NCBI RefSeq assembly: GCF_015291705.1
Contig: NZ_CP030050.1
Location: 5,084,001 to 5,148,000, forward strand
Length of the DNA: 64,000 nucleotides
Reading direction: 5' to 3'
DNA from: Bradyrhizobium arachidis
GTDB taxonomy: Bacteria > Pseudomonadota > Alphaproteobacteria > Rhizobiales > Xanthobacteraceae
The notes beneath the pieces are model-generated. The model made no database searches. It worked only from the letters and a program-made list of their open reading frames with translations, and was not told where the DNA came from. The translations under genes and the position numbers were made by a program. This document shows, one piece after another, positions 51,183 to 60,453 of this stretch; the first letter of the stretch is position 1; each line of letters opens with the position of its first letter.

Positions 51183-51470
51183 CTAGAAGGCTCCTGGCGT
51201 TTTCAAACGCGGTTGGGTAAGCGCCGCCAGTCCGGCTTCAGTGATGTGATACTCGATACCGGTTGCTGACGACCGCATCTCCATCCATCCATTGCGGATG
51301 AGGGTGAGCTTTGTTTTGGGTCTGTCCTCCAACTTGGAGCTCGCCACCCACTCAACGTCACGTAGCCGATCGAGAAGCTGTCGGTGGTGTTGATTGAAAG
51401 TCGAATGACGCTTCTCCCGCTTGCGCGTGTCCCGCAAGGTATGCTCGAGCGGCGACCGTTCTGCTTTCAT
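51183..51470 (-). CDS. Small winged-helix-like protein
   Basis: 95 residues from the ATG at 51470. FNQHHRQLLDRLRDVEWVASSKLED then IRNGWMEMRSSATGIEYHITEAGLAAL, a helix-plus-wing pattern. Likely a small regulator. Ends 40 bp before paralogue B on the same strand. Confidence 0.6.
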   Translation of the reverse strand: MKAERSPLEHTLRDTRKREKRHSTFNQHHRQLLDRLRDVEWVASSKLEDRPKTKLTLIRNGWMEMRSSATGIEYHITEAGLAALTQPRLKTPGAF

Positions 51471-51665
51471 AACCATCAACATTGCATTTCAATATTGAGG
51501 ATTTCTTACGCGCCGGGAAGATCTAGCAATTATCAAATCAGCGGAAGGCGCACGACGGTTCGTCTTTACCAATGCCGGTGCGGCCAACGCATCTGGGATG
51601 AGTAAGGGTGCCTTAGTTGGCAGCCCTCCTGCACGCTGGCGGCTGTCTCACTCGTCTCAAAATAG

Positions 51666-51703
51666 AACGCTGCCGGGCTCGAAATAAACGTCCCGGCAGC
51701 GTT
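51666..51703. terminator. Strong hairpin, possibly bidirectional
   Basis: Perfect 12-bp arms AACGCTGCCGGG/CCCGGCAGCGTT around a 14-base loop, followed by a second small hairpin (TCAGTC/GACTGA). No gene ends immediately next to it; 51,483-52,272 holds no frame I can support. Confidence 0.5.
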
Positions 51704-52272
51704 TCAGTCCCGGACTGAGCACTGAAATCCCAGTCAGCTTAGCTTTAGCAATGGCCATGCCACAGGGTTTTCATAATGCAAAACGGCCTCAGCAGTTCCG
51801 GGGCTGGCTCGGACGTTGAGGCCGTTCGGCGCAGCCCAACCGGGCGCGCGTTGCATATTTTCCTATCGCGGCCGGATTCGCAAGTAATACTTGGACTGAC
51901 TGTACACTATTGGCTGACGGCAACGCGAAACGAACCCGAGAAAAGCCCCAACTCGCCAAGGACAAGTGAGCTGGGGCAGAAGTCACCTTCTGGCCCACGC
52001 ATCACAAACATGCGCCAATCAGGAAAACTCGGCAAATTCATCGCCGTTCCGCTAGCGAAGAGACGCCCCGAAGGCGCTCGGCCAGCTCAATCGGCTCTTG
52101 ATCACCGAAGCGACCCGGCACGCACCATCGGGCCACGGAGGGTAACGAAGCCAAGCCGTCGCCGGGCACGATCGAAGGCGTCAAGCTCGGGCATACTCAA
52201 TACTCCACGCTTGCCGACGGCGTTGAAGATAGTCGTGGAAGCCCGGAAGGGCGACTTCAGCGTCTTGCGCCC

Positions 52273-52456
52273 TCAGTGCCGCCAGCCATCCTTGTCGAGT
52301 TCGACCCGGAAGCCCTCTAGCATGCGTGGCCGGGACGTTGCAGGCCGGGCAAGGCGCGCCGGCGCCACCGCAGCTGCAGGCCTGCGGGCCTTCCCAGGGA
52401 CGATCAGGATGGTTCTCGCAGACCCAACCGGTATCGGCGCAGGTGGTGCATTTCAT
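52273..52456 (-). pseudogene. Small Cys-rich conserved protein, frameshifted
   Basis: From the ATG at 52456: MKCTTCADTGWVCENHPDRP, then CSCGGAGAPCPACNVP, a zinc-ribbon-like family frequent in Bradyrhizobium. The usual ending MLEGFRVELDKDGWRH sits in a different frame, stop 52273-52275. The break is near 52320-52335 and needs one base. Confidence 0.75.
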
Positions 52457-52578
52457 CGCGGCCCTCGAAGCAAGAGGGGAGCCGGCCTCGGCGGGGTTTC
52501 GACGCAAACAGGCCGAGGCCGATCCGCCAGCTCGGATGGCAGCCAGCCGGAGCCAACCGCGGCGGGAACTCTCGGTTC

Positions 52579-52851
52579 CTACTGTCCCAATAGATCTTGG
52601 CCGGGCGGCATCAGCTTCAGATAGGTGCCGCTTTCGTGCATCCAGAGCCAGCCGTGCTCGACGGCGTAGCTGATGCCGGCGCCGAACTCCGGATGGCCGC
52701 GGCTGCCTTTCAAGAGGGCCACGAATTGCGCGTTGATCCGCTCGATGTAGATCCGGCCGTCCTGCACGGCCGGAGTAGCGGCGGCGATCTCCACCAGCTT
52801 GCGCGCGGCGGTTTCCGGGTCGGAGTAGGGGCGGGCGTCAAGGTGTTTCAC
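52579..52851 (-). CDS. Small conserved hypothetical protein
   Basis: 90 residues, ATG 52851, overlapping the stop of the gene at 52848 by 4 bases. MKHLDARPYSDPETAARKLVEIA, VQDGRIYIERINAQFV, and GWLWMHESGTYLKLMPPG are a widespread Bradyrhizobium family. Function unknown; the wing-like end may bind nucleic acid. Confidence 0.8.
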   Translation of the reverse strand: MKHLDARPYSDPETAARKLVEIAAATPAVQDGRIYIERINAQFVALLKGSRGHPEFGAGISYAVEHGWLWMHESGTYLKLMPPGQDLLGQ

Positions 52852-53351
52852 CAGCGAACCTTTCCCTCGGTCTGCGCGGCATAGATGTGGGCCCGGTGCG
52901 GGTAACTCTCATCGGGCTTCCAGCTGTCGAACGTGGTGCCGCAGGGACAGCGCATCAGGGTGCTCCGGATGATCTCGCTGGCGAGCTTCTCGCCGCGGGC
53001 GCGTTTCTGCGCCACCTCGGCGCGCCAGTCGCGATCGCGGCGCCATTCGGCAAAGGCGTTTTCACTGAGATTGGGCAGCAGGGCAGACCATGCGGCCTCG
53101 AAGGCCTCGCGGGCGGCATCGAAGCTGGAGTGGATTCCGCTTCGCTGCCTGCCCGGGTCCATGTCCGGATAGAAGCCGACGGACCAGGCCCATTGATCGG
53201 CGTGAACCGGTACGCCGGCGCGCTCGCCGATCGTGCCGATGCGGACTTCGTCGAAATAGACCAGCCAAATCTCCCCGTGCGGGTTGTCACTGCGGCGGGG
53301 GTGAGAGCGGTCATGGGGACGTCTTACGAGGTGTTGTCCTAATTGGGACAT
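52848..53351 (-). CDS. Conserved hypothetical protein
   Basis: 167 residues from the ATG at 53351. NPHGEIWLVYFDEVRIGTIGERAG, ADQWAWSVGFYPDMDPG, AREAFEAAWSALLP and a C-terminal C-x-C zinc pair (CPCGTTFDSW) mark a common accessory-region family in the genus. The first 25 residues (RRPHDRSHPRR) look unlike relatives, and a start with ATG 53313 in another frame would fit better, so a 5' frameshift is possible. Followed directly by the overlapping gene at 52579. Confidence 0.7.
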   Translation of the reverse strand: MSQLGQHLVRRPHDRSHPRRSDNPHGEIWLVYFDEVRIGTIGERAGVPVHADQWAWSVGFYPDMDPGRQRSGIHSSFDAAREAFEAAWSALLPNLSENAFAEWRRDRDWRAEVAQKRARGEKLASEIIRSTLMRCPCGTTFDSWKPDESYPHRAHIYAAQTEGKVRW

Positions 53352-53614
53352 AGGTAAATCGAGTTGGTACAATAGACGGTACCGGGAAAAGGTGGAGCAT
53401 TGTCCCAGTGTTTTTGCGATGCAGAGATGGCAGAGAAGGCCTTAGCCACGCCAGCCCCAGGTTGACGCAAACCCAAAAACAATAACGCCGCGGGCAAACC
53501 TGGTGCCAACGGACTACCTCCAATGATTGGCTTCAAGCTCAACTTACGAGCGCTAGAATGCGTCAAACTGTCGCGATTACCAGTGTTGGCCGCGATTTAT
53601 GATGCGAGAGAACG

Positions 53615-54388
53615 ATGCAGCGACCCGATCCGAAATCATTTGACCGCTACTTCAATACCGCAGAAAGCGGGATGGTCCGCGGAAATCATCGTTTCTATGT
53701 AAACTATCTTTTTCAAGGAATCGATTTCAAAGGCAAGACGATGCTCGATATTGGCGGAGGCGATGGGATGCTGTCGCTTTACGCCGCATGTTCAGGAGCA
53801 GAAAAAGTCATCTGCCTTGAACCGGAGATCGCGGGTTCGACCACTGGCACAAGCGCTGCGTTCCTGCGCACTGCCTCCGTCCTTGGCCAAACAAAGGTGC
53901 AACTTCTTCCTAGTCGGTTGCAGGACTATGACCCTGGCGATGGCACGTTCGACATTTTGCTCCTGCACGCATCGATCAATCACCTGGACGAAGATGCGTG
54001 CATCGGACTGGATCGCGATCGCGAAGCGCAGCGCTCGTATGACCAATTGTTTGGCAAGCTTTCCTCGCTGGCCCGTCCCGGCGCAAAACTCATCATTGTC
54101 GACTGCGCTCGGCGAAACCTGTTTGGTGACTTGCGCCTAAAGAATCCCTTTATGCCGACGATAGAGTGGCATAAGCACCAATCGCCTCAGTTGTGGGCTC
54201 GGCATCTTGCTCAGGCCGGCTTCGACAATCCGATCATTCGATGGCATTCATTCAACACCTTAAGATCCGCCGGACGGCTGCTTCTTGGCAACCGCGTAGC
54301 CGCCTACTGTCTCACAAGCTCGTTCTGCCTCACCATGGAGAAACGGGGCGAGGCCTCGGCCGGTCCGAGGCCAGCGAACACGCGATAG
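53615..54388 (+). CDS. Class I SAM-dependent methyltransferase
   Basis: 257 residues. Motif I is MLDIGGGDGMLSLYAACSG, motif II-like VICLEPE, and DILLLHASINHLD follows. The C-terminus has LIIVDCARRNLFGDLR. Substrate unknown. It stands alone between minus-strand and unknown genes. 54,389-54,893 holds no frame I can support. Confidence 0.9.
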   Translation: MQRPDPKSFDRYFNTAESGMVRGNHRFYVNYLFQGIDFKGKTMLDIGGGDGMLSLYAACSGAEKVICLEPEIAGSTTGTSAAFLRTASVLGQTKVQLLPSRLQDYDPGDGTFDILLLHASINHLDEDACIGLDRDREAQRSYDQLFGKLSSLARPGAKLIIVDCARRNLFGDLRLKNPFMPTIEWHKHQSPQLWARHLAQAGFDNPIIRWHSFNTLRSAGRLLLGNRVAAYCLTSSFCLTMEKRGEASAGPRPANTR

Positions 54389-54893
54389 AATACGGTCGCG
54401 CCTATTACACCGGCTAACTTTGTCTGTATCGCGCAGTCCTGGGTGTCACTGAGATCCATGGCGCGGAAATAAAGTCACTTCACGCGAAAACAAGTCAATA
54501 AAAAATTTTCAGCAACCTATTGCAAGTGAGTTAGGGGAGACGTGCTGTCTACGGGCGCGCTTCTCACGCTTACCCCTCAGTTACGTCGCTTCGGACCGCG
54601 GCAACTCACGCGAGATCCGCCTTCGTGCCGCGGTAGAGGCCGCTGCAGCTTGAACGACTCTTCCGCCGGCGCCGTCATCCAGATTTCGTCTTCACGGGCG
54701 TCGCCCTCGGATGAATGGCACGACTTCCGCATACGCCTCCATAGTCAGGAACATGCAGGAGCGATTGTAGCTTGTCTTCGCTTACCCCGTCTTCTCGAAC
54801 TCCGCAGTCTAGGGGACATGCCCCTTGAGCGGGCAAATATGATGAAATACAATCGTGGTTGTGGATGGGTGCCTTCACAAGGCGGAGGCTCTT

Positions 54894-55532
54894 ATGAAAT
54901 CCAGACTGAGGATGATTGCAGGGGTAGTCGCAGTTATAGGCACGCCATACTCTGCGTTGGCCCAAGACGTCTTAGCTCAACGCTATAATGTCTTCATTCA
55001 GCATGACAAAGTGAGCTTCATCCAGAAGACAATAAAAGAACTGAATACGCCTGAAGGGCGCGCCGTACTCTCGGCGGCAGCCGCCTATCTTGGTGTAGAT
55101 CCGGCGACCGTGAACGCTGCGATCGCCGGGACAGCTGACATGGTAGTCCCTAAAGATCAGCAAGATTCGAGAGGAATTATCAGAAGCTCCGAAGGGTACA
55201 CCATATGCCTCGCGAAACCCAGCAACGAAAACATGGGCGCCGGACAGCATGGGATCGAGACGCACGGGGACACTACCTTCAATACATCGTTGGTACGCGT
55301 CATACCCGGAAGAAATAACGACGACGGGTTGGTGTGGTACACGGTCGTGCCATTCAAAGCTTCAACTGATACCAGAGTCGCAGGGTCGTTCGACGTGGTC
55401 TTCGTGAAGGCTTCGCCTGGCTGGAGAGAACGATATCCGAACTGTCGCCCGTCCGGTGAGCATCCGTGGCTGGCGCGCAACAACCACACCCAGCTGAACG
55501 TCAAATGCACCGTCCCGCAATATTGCGAATGA
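54894..55532 (+). CDS. Exported hypothetical protein
   Basis: 212 residues from the ATG at 54894 with GGCGGAGG upstream. Signal peptide (MIAGVVAVIGTPYSALAQ), a helical part (SFIQKTIKELNTPEGRAVLS), a beta part and four Cys near the end (YPNCRPSGE; KCTVPQYC). No family recognised. Confidence 0.7.
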   Translation: MKSRLRMIAGVVAVIGTPYSALAQDVLAQRYNVFIQHDKVSFIQKTIKELNTPEGRAVLSAAAAYLGVDPATVNAAIAGTADMVVPKDQQDSRGIIRSSEGYTICLAKPSNENMGAGQHGIETHGDTTFNTSLVRVIPGRNNDDGLVWYTVVPFKASTDTRVAGSFDVVFVKASPGWRERYPNCRPSGEHPWLARNNHTQLNVKCTVPQYCE

Positions 55533-55792
55533 GGAAACACGGACTACTTGCGTGAAGGCCTGCCAGGTGCGCCGAAGGCGAGCAGGCGGCTCCAGCGAGG
55601 GCTGGCCAGAAAGGCGCCGTCTCGCCCTTTGCTCGTAGAGGCACCTTGCGAGTTAGTCAGGTCCGCCGGTTCACGCCGGCGGACCTTTATCTTGAATGAA
55701 GAACATCACACCGACCCACGACGCCAGAGGACATGGTCTTGCCTGTGGCATTTACGGCCGCGCACTAGGATTCGCACACGTAGCGTAAGGTG

Positions 55793-56344
55793 CTACTGTC
55801 TTGGAGAGCGACACGCTGTTAGCACGATGTACGGAGCGTTGGTCCCATCTTTTAGCGGACTCGGCTTGGAATCAGATCCATCCGAAGTGTCCATCCTAGG
55901 ATCGGCAAAGCCACCACCGCCCCCTCCCATCATCCGATCTCGACCGCCGCCCGCTTGAGGGACAGTGTTGACCGCGGTGTGAGAATGACGACCGGCCGGC
56001 CGGTTTTCCATGCTATCTAGGGCCGAGCCAACGGTCTTTCCGAGGGTGTCCAGATGGCTCGGATCTATCCCAACGACGTATCTGCCCCGCAGCTCATCCG
56101 CGCGACTCCAACCTTCCGGACAATCCGACCTGGTGAAGTATGCGATCATATTTTGGGGAATTGAATTGACAACGATGAAGTGCTGGAAGCGCGAATAGTA
56201 GACGCCGGTGGCGAACGCTCCTCCGAGAAGCCCCACTGCGATGCCAGCAACCCATTTCAGAACATCGTATCTCTTTTTTAGAGTCTCCAAGGCTCCGAAC
56301 GCGCTTTCACCGTTTGTGGCAGACTTGCCATCTCCAGTACTCAT
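55793..56344 (-). CDS. Membrane-anchored tail-collar-like protein
   Basis: 183 residues from the ATG at 56344. A cytosolic start, one helix (WVAGIAVGLLGGAFATGVYY), then an outside domain with QNMIAYFTRSDCPEGWSRAD, ELRGRYVVGIDP, GRHSHTAVNTVP and NAPYIVLTACR. GW, RGR, HSH and N-x-P-x-IVL elements occur in the same order in the phage collar protein at 36858. Probably a domesticated or anchored relative; function unknown. Confidence 0.72.
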   Translation of the reverse strand: MSTGDGKSATNGESAFGALETLKKRYDVLKWVAGIAVGLLGGAFATGVYYSRFQHFIVVNSIPQNMIAYFTRSDCPEGWSRADELRGRYVVGIDPSHLDTLGKTVGSALDSMENRPAGRHSHTAVNTVPQAGGGRDRMMGGGGGGFADPRMDTSDGSDSKPSPLKDGTNAPYIVLTACRSPRQ

Positions 56345-56636
56345 TGTGGTTTTCCTCATAAAAATGAGGATGTCGATTATTCACAACCCTTGCGCGACTG
56401 CAAGTCGCGGCAAAGAGCATTAGCGCACTTGCTGCCAACGGGCATGCTCGTTGTGTTGGCAGAGGACCACGAGGGGCGGCTTATCTTGTCCGTATCGAGC
56501 GGCGACACAAACTTGCGGCAAGCAACACGATCTCTCCAACCTGGGAGAACGCCCTCGCGCTGGCGTTCGTGTACCGCGACTTGAAAGCCCGCCGGCTGCC
56601 AGGTCGGCGGGTCTTCCTGCCAGCCGACGGAAAGCT

Positions 56637-57215
56637 TCAGCGGCTCGGTAGCCGATCCACTATGTTTGACAACACCTTTGGCGGTAATCCGACCGCGGAC
56701 AGCTTCCAAGTGAAGCTTTCGAAGTGCAGGCTAACGCTCCCTGCGTCCTGACTCTCGCCAAGCCTCACGGTAAACTCGACCGGCTTGACCAGCGAAATAC
56801 GTCTTGCGAGAACGAAGAAGTTTGCGGCGTCGAGCTCGGCCAATGGCGACATCGTCCCAATGTTGATGTTCTCTGCGCCACTCCGAACAGTACCACTCTT
56901 CAAAAGCACCGAGAGATTTTCAGACGTCATTAGCTTGGTCGCGAGATCATCCGCGATCGTTGCGCCGAACGCGTTGATCGCCATTCGTTCGAATGGGCGT
57001 ACCGGTCGCTTTTGGCCGAGACGATCAAGATACGCCGACACTACTTGGTCGACGAGCGAATGGCGAACGCGCGGCAAATTCGTCCGGGCCATCACCTCTG
57101 CAGTGTTTCCGCTCCGCACGGCCGAAATCAGGCCCAAGGTAGATACGAGAGCCGACCCGGCATAGACGGCGAGGCCGATCAGGAGGGCCGCAACGATGCC
57201 TACAAGCCACTTCAT
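56637..57215 (-). CDS. DUF2939-like protein
   Basis: 192 residues. One N-terminal helix (WLVGIVAALLIGLAVYAGSAL), then SAVRSGNTAEVMARTNLPRVRHSLVDQVVSAYL as in DUF2939 proteins and a beta-type C-terminal half. Function unknown. A 242-base stretch before the next minus-strand gene at 56,395-56,636 has no supportable frame. Confidence 0.72.
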   Translation of the reverse strand: MKWLVGIVAALLIGLAVYAGSALVSTLGLISAVRSGNTAEVMARTNLPRVRHSLVDQVVSAYLDRLGQKRPVRPFERMAINAFGATIADDLATKLMTSENLSVLLKSGTVRSGAENINIGTMSPLAELDAANFFVLARRISLVKPVEFTVRLGESQDAGSVSLHFESFTWKLSAVGLPPKVLSNIVDRLPSR

Positions 57216-57659
57216 GATGCGGCAATCGGCATGGTGGGGCTTCGTTCCAATGACTTATATCGCAAGAGGCCAGCAGCACTGTTGCCGCTTGGAGACAGCT
57301 GCCGGCTTCGTGTGAGCGAAGTCGGCCTCAGAACGGACGTGACCTCAAAGATACTTGAGGCCGCGGCAAAGGGGCAACGTTCGACGGATGCGTTGAGAAC
57401 GGCCAGTGGCAAGGCCCTGGCGCCAACAACGATGTGGCGTCGATTGTAGGCAGCCGGCGCGAGCCGACGGGCCGTTCACTATGCGCGAATCCCGTCCCAC
57501 GCTGCTTTTTGCTTCCGTTTCTCGCTGCAGTGATATTGCCCAGCCGAACGTGGGTGTTTCCAACTTTGCCCGGTCCTGCGATGGCGCGGGCGCTGAGAGG
57601 CCGCCGGCATCCCGGCGGCTCGGGCTTTTCTTGTGGCCTGGAAGGGGTAGAATGCCGTC
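57216..57659 (+). other. 444 bp, no secure gene; terminator-like hairpin at its end
   Basis: A 72-codon frame from ATG 57231 is open but unsupported. CCGCCGG/CCGGCGG near 57601-57618 followed by TTTTC forms a terminator-like hairpin just before the next gene. Confidence 0.4.
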
Positions 57660-58073
57660 ATGGCGGAGCAGGTCACAATCTTCTTCTATGGATTGTTTAT
57701 GGATCCCGAGGCCCTTCAAGCGAAAGGACTTCGGCCGCGCCAGGTTAGACAGGCTTACGTCGAGCGTTTTGCGCTTAAGCTTGGTGCACGTGCCACGCTG
57801 GTCGCGAGCAGAGATGGCCGGGTCTACGGCACGATCATGCGGCTTACTCACGCCGAGGTCGACCAGCTATATTCGGACCCCAGCGTCGTTGCCTACCGGC
57901 CGGAGCCTGTTCTTGCGCAGCTGGCCGACGGGTCAGCCGAGCTCGCTCTTTGTTTCAATCTGCCGATCCCGCCGCAGGGCGCGAGCGGCAATCCGGAATA
58001 TGCCAAAGTATTGCAAGCTGTTGCGCGAAAGATGGGATTGCCAGAACCCTATGTCGCGGGGCTAACGAGCTGA
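57660..58073 (+). CDS. GGCT-like (AIG2-type) protein
   Basis: 137 residues. VTIFFYGLFMDPEALQAKGL is the Y-G-x-x gamma-glutamylcyclotransferase loop; KLGARATLVASRDGRVYGTIMRLTHAEVDQLY and VAYRPEPV continue the barrel. Such proteins act on gamma-glutamyl amines or related substrates. The catalytic acidic residue is not securely located, so activity is uncertain. Confidence 0.8.
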   Translation: MAEQVTIFFYGLFMDPEALQAKGLRPRQVRQAYVERFALKLGARATLVASRDGRVYGTIMRLTHAEVDQLYSDPSVVAYRPEPVLAQLADGSAELALCFNLPIPPQGASGNPEYAKVLQAVARKMGLPEPYVAGLTS

Positions 58074-58329
58074 GGCGGCATGTTCATGCTGCCCGGTTTC
58101 TTCGGCGAAGGCCGCAGCGATATTAGCTGCGGTTCGCCATGGTCAATGAATTGGGTCGATATAGATGAGCTGTGGGAGTAGCCCGGTTCTCCCGGCGCCC
58201 TGAGTTCCCGCTACAACAAAAGTGCGCTGGTCGGTGGTGACATTCTCCGAGAGCTTCTTTGGTGCTGCGACTTGAGCGGCTGAAATCCTCTCGGAACGGA
58301 TTGATCCCGTTTCTTGTTTGCCTGTGCGC

Positions 58330-58998
58330 CTAGACAAACAATTTCAGTCCTCCCGCAAGAGCTCCTAGGACTCCACTGATACCGAGCAGCGGACCTTTCG
58401 GGTATTCCGCCAGCCTACGAATGGTTAGCTCCAAGCCCCTTATTGCCGCCTTGAAAGCTGGCGTAAGCCAGAGGGGCAAGCAAGCCAAGTCGATGAACCC
58501 GGTTGTTACGAATAGATAGCCGACGAACATGCCAAGAGGAACAGAGACCTGGTGGCCATTTAGATCCTTCGTCAAGTCGTAGACATCGAGAGTGACCATG
58601 GTCATCAGAACAGGAAGCCAAAGGAAACCCCATTTAGTTTCCCCGACGACAGTTCTGAGTAGCCAGGGGCCCGTGACCACTGCCGGCAGAAGCAAACCCG
58701 CGAGGCCTAGGGCTACAAGAATGCTGTCAGCCTGCCATCCCAAAACAAGAAACCCGAGGACTATGATGGCAACAGAGAAGGCAAAGAGAAGCAGAGATCG
58801 TCCTCGCAGCCAATCGAACGTTTTCCAATCCGCCGCTTGATCCAGCCAAAGCCACCATCGTGTTAAGGCGTCGAGCAATCGACGCTTTGCTTCTACTGAG
58901 AGGAAGAAATCCAGCAAAAGGAAAAGCGATCCTGCCCCGGCAAGGGCAGCCGTTAAGTCAGCAGCGACCTTCCCCATATGTGTTCCAAAGCTCACCAA
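58330..58998 (-). CDS. Hypothetical multi-pass membrane protein
   Basis: 222 residues with about six helices (LAGAGSLFLLLDFFL; SLLLFAFSVAIIVLGFLVLGW; LVALGLAGLLLPAVV; and further). Starts shortly after the start of the lipoprotein gene's neighbour. No family recognised. 58,074-58,329 is empty of supportable genes. Confidence 0.68.
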   Translation of the reverse strand: MVSFGTHMGKVAADLTAALAGAGSLFLLLDFFLSVEAKRRLLDALTRWWLWLDQAADWKTFDWLRGRSLLLFAFSVAIIVLGFLVLGWQADSILVALGLAGLLLPAVVTGPWLLRTVVGETKWGFLWLPVLMTMVTLDVYDLTKDLNGHQVSVPLGMFVGYLFVTTGFIDLACLPLWLTPAFKAAIRGLELTIRRLAEYPKGPLLGISGVLGALAGGLKLFV

Positions 58999-59025
58999 AG
59001 AACGAAGATGAAAGGACCTGCAGGT

Positions 59026-59763
59026 CTACGCACCCGCGGGGCCCTGAGCGACGTCGATGACATGGCGGTCCGTCCCGACAGTGATCACGATCGTGTAGCT
59101 CTTCTGAGCTCCGCCCTGGTCGGTCGGCGGCGCAAGGTGAAGTTGGCCTCCGTACCATTCTCCGGGCAACAGGGTGTTGTCCTTGATCACCGTTTGCTCG
59201 AGCGCAGCCATGTTGCGCTGTCCGGTCTCCACAGTCGCGGCGATCATTGCATCGTTCTGCGCGGCGGCATTGCCTTGAGCGATCGCCGCGGCTGTCGGGC
59301 TGTAGAATGTGCCCGTCCTGCCGCTTGAGGTGGTGTACGTGCCGTATCCGGCCCGAGAGGCACTGTAAGCGTTGGCGCCGGCGGCGACGCCTGTCAGAAG
59401 CGCGGCCGCGACCTGCCGGTTCTTTTCTTCCTGCACCAGCATCTCGTAAGTGACAATCTTCATCTCGAAGTCGGATCCTGCCGCGTGTTGGACGGCTTCG
59501 ACCTGTCCGACACGAAACTCGACGGGCTGTCGGCCCAGGTTATTGATGCCAACCACGAACACGGGCCGGCCGTTCGCTTGGAGCTGTCGGGATGCTGGCC
59601 GAACAAGAACCAAGGAACTCTTTTGCCGAGAGACGAGGGCAGGCTGCCCGTCCCGCATCAGAGCTTGTTGCTGCGGATTGGAGGCCTTGAACGAAACCGT
59701 TTCGCCGGCCGTCATGCAGCCGGCCAGTGCGGCGCACGAGGCCGCTACGATCAAAATGCGCAT
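59026..59763 (-). CDS. Lipoprotein
   Basis: 245 residues. Lipobox LAGC at residues 13-16 (VAASCAALAGCMTAG). The mature part has RPVFVVGINNLGRQPVEFRVGQVEA, then a Gly/Ala/Ser-rich, Tyr-containing region and a beta-rich end. Likely an outer-membrane lipoprotein of the type conserved in Bradyrhizobium; function unknown. Confidence 0.8.
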   Translation of the reverse strand: MRILIVAASCAALAGCMTAGETVSFKASNPQQQALMRDGQPALVSRQKSSLVLVRPASRQLQANGRPVFVVGINNLGRQPVEFRVGQVEAVQHAAGSDFEMKIVTYEMLVQEEKNRQVAAALLTGVAAGANAYSASRAGYGTYTTSSGRTGTFYSPTAAAIAQGNAAAQNDAMIAATVETGQRNMAALEQTVIKDNTLLPGEWYGGQLHLAPPTDQGGAQKSYTIVITVGTDRHVIDVAQGPAGA

Positions 59764-60098
59764 GTGAAAATCCCCCCGAAAACCCTATGCAAGCGCAACC
59801 GATGGGCGAGGGCAAGAGGCGTTTGCGCGCGTTGCAACGGAAATCCTCAATCAAAAGGTCTAAGGCGGACGTTTGTTACCGCTAGGCCGTGCGGACCGAG
59901 AAGAGGCGCGCAAAGGCGTAGCAGCGCTGGGCTGAGACGATTGGAATCCAGTCACGCTGGAGCCGTTCGAGATTGACGCTCTTGTACTGATTGACTCGCT
60001 GCCGGAAGAGCCGGGCGGCTCGAGTTAAAGTCGGAGCTTGGTGACGTGGGGCGGGCGTTCGCTGAAGCATCAAAAAGTGCGCCACGTAGTCGACCCCA

Positions 60099-60434
60099 TT
60101 GAAGCCCGCTCGGTCATTTGAGGAGCTGCCACCCGATCAGCCGCTGTCGCTGAAGGCTGTTTGCGAGATCGTTTTCGGGAACAGCATTAGCCCGGCAACC
60201 CTTAAGGCTGAGCATAGGCGGGGCAATCTTGATCTTTTCAAAATCGGCCGCGCGTACTTCACGACGCGGCGGCATGTGGAGGCGATGATTGAAAAGTGTC
60301 GTCTTGTGTCATTTCCATCAGGCCCAGGAAATGCTTCTGCCGAAAACCTGACCGAGGTGGCAAGGAGGCGTGCTTCTTTGGCTGCTCTTAAATTGATAGT
60401 CGAAAGATTGAAGGCCGCTAGGAAGAAATCCTAG
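60099..60434 (+). CDS. Excisionase/MerR-like helix-turn-helix protein (TTG start)
   Basis: 111 residues from TTG 60099. LSLKAVCEIVFGNSISPATLKAEHRRGNLDLFKIGRAYFTTRRHVEAMIEKC is a winged-helix DNA-binding pattern of the excisionase type, followed by a basic coil. Xis-like proteins guide excision of integrated elements; no integrase is in view. 59,764-60,098 holds no secure gene. Confidence 0.75.
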   Translation: MKPARSFEELPPDQPLSLKAVCEIVFGNSISPATLKAEHRRGNLDLFKIGRAYFTTRRHVEAMIEKCRLVSFPSGPGNASAENLTEVARRRASLAALKLIVERLKAARKKS

Positions 60435-60453
60435 CAGTTAGCGTTAGGTCGCG

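Noticed and set aside
51776..52624. A 282-codon plus-strand frame
   Set aside because: Antisense to the frameshifted Cys-rich gene, low-complexity Arg/Ser/Pro composition and no ribosome site.
59882..60085. A 67-codon minus-strand frame divergent from the excisionase-like gene
   Set aside because: No ribosome site or recognisable product; overlaps a likely regulatory gap.
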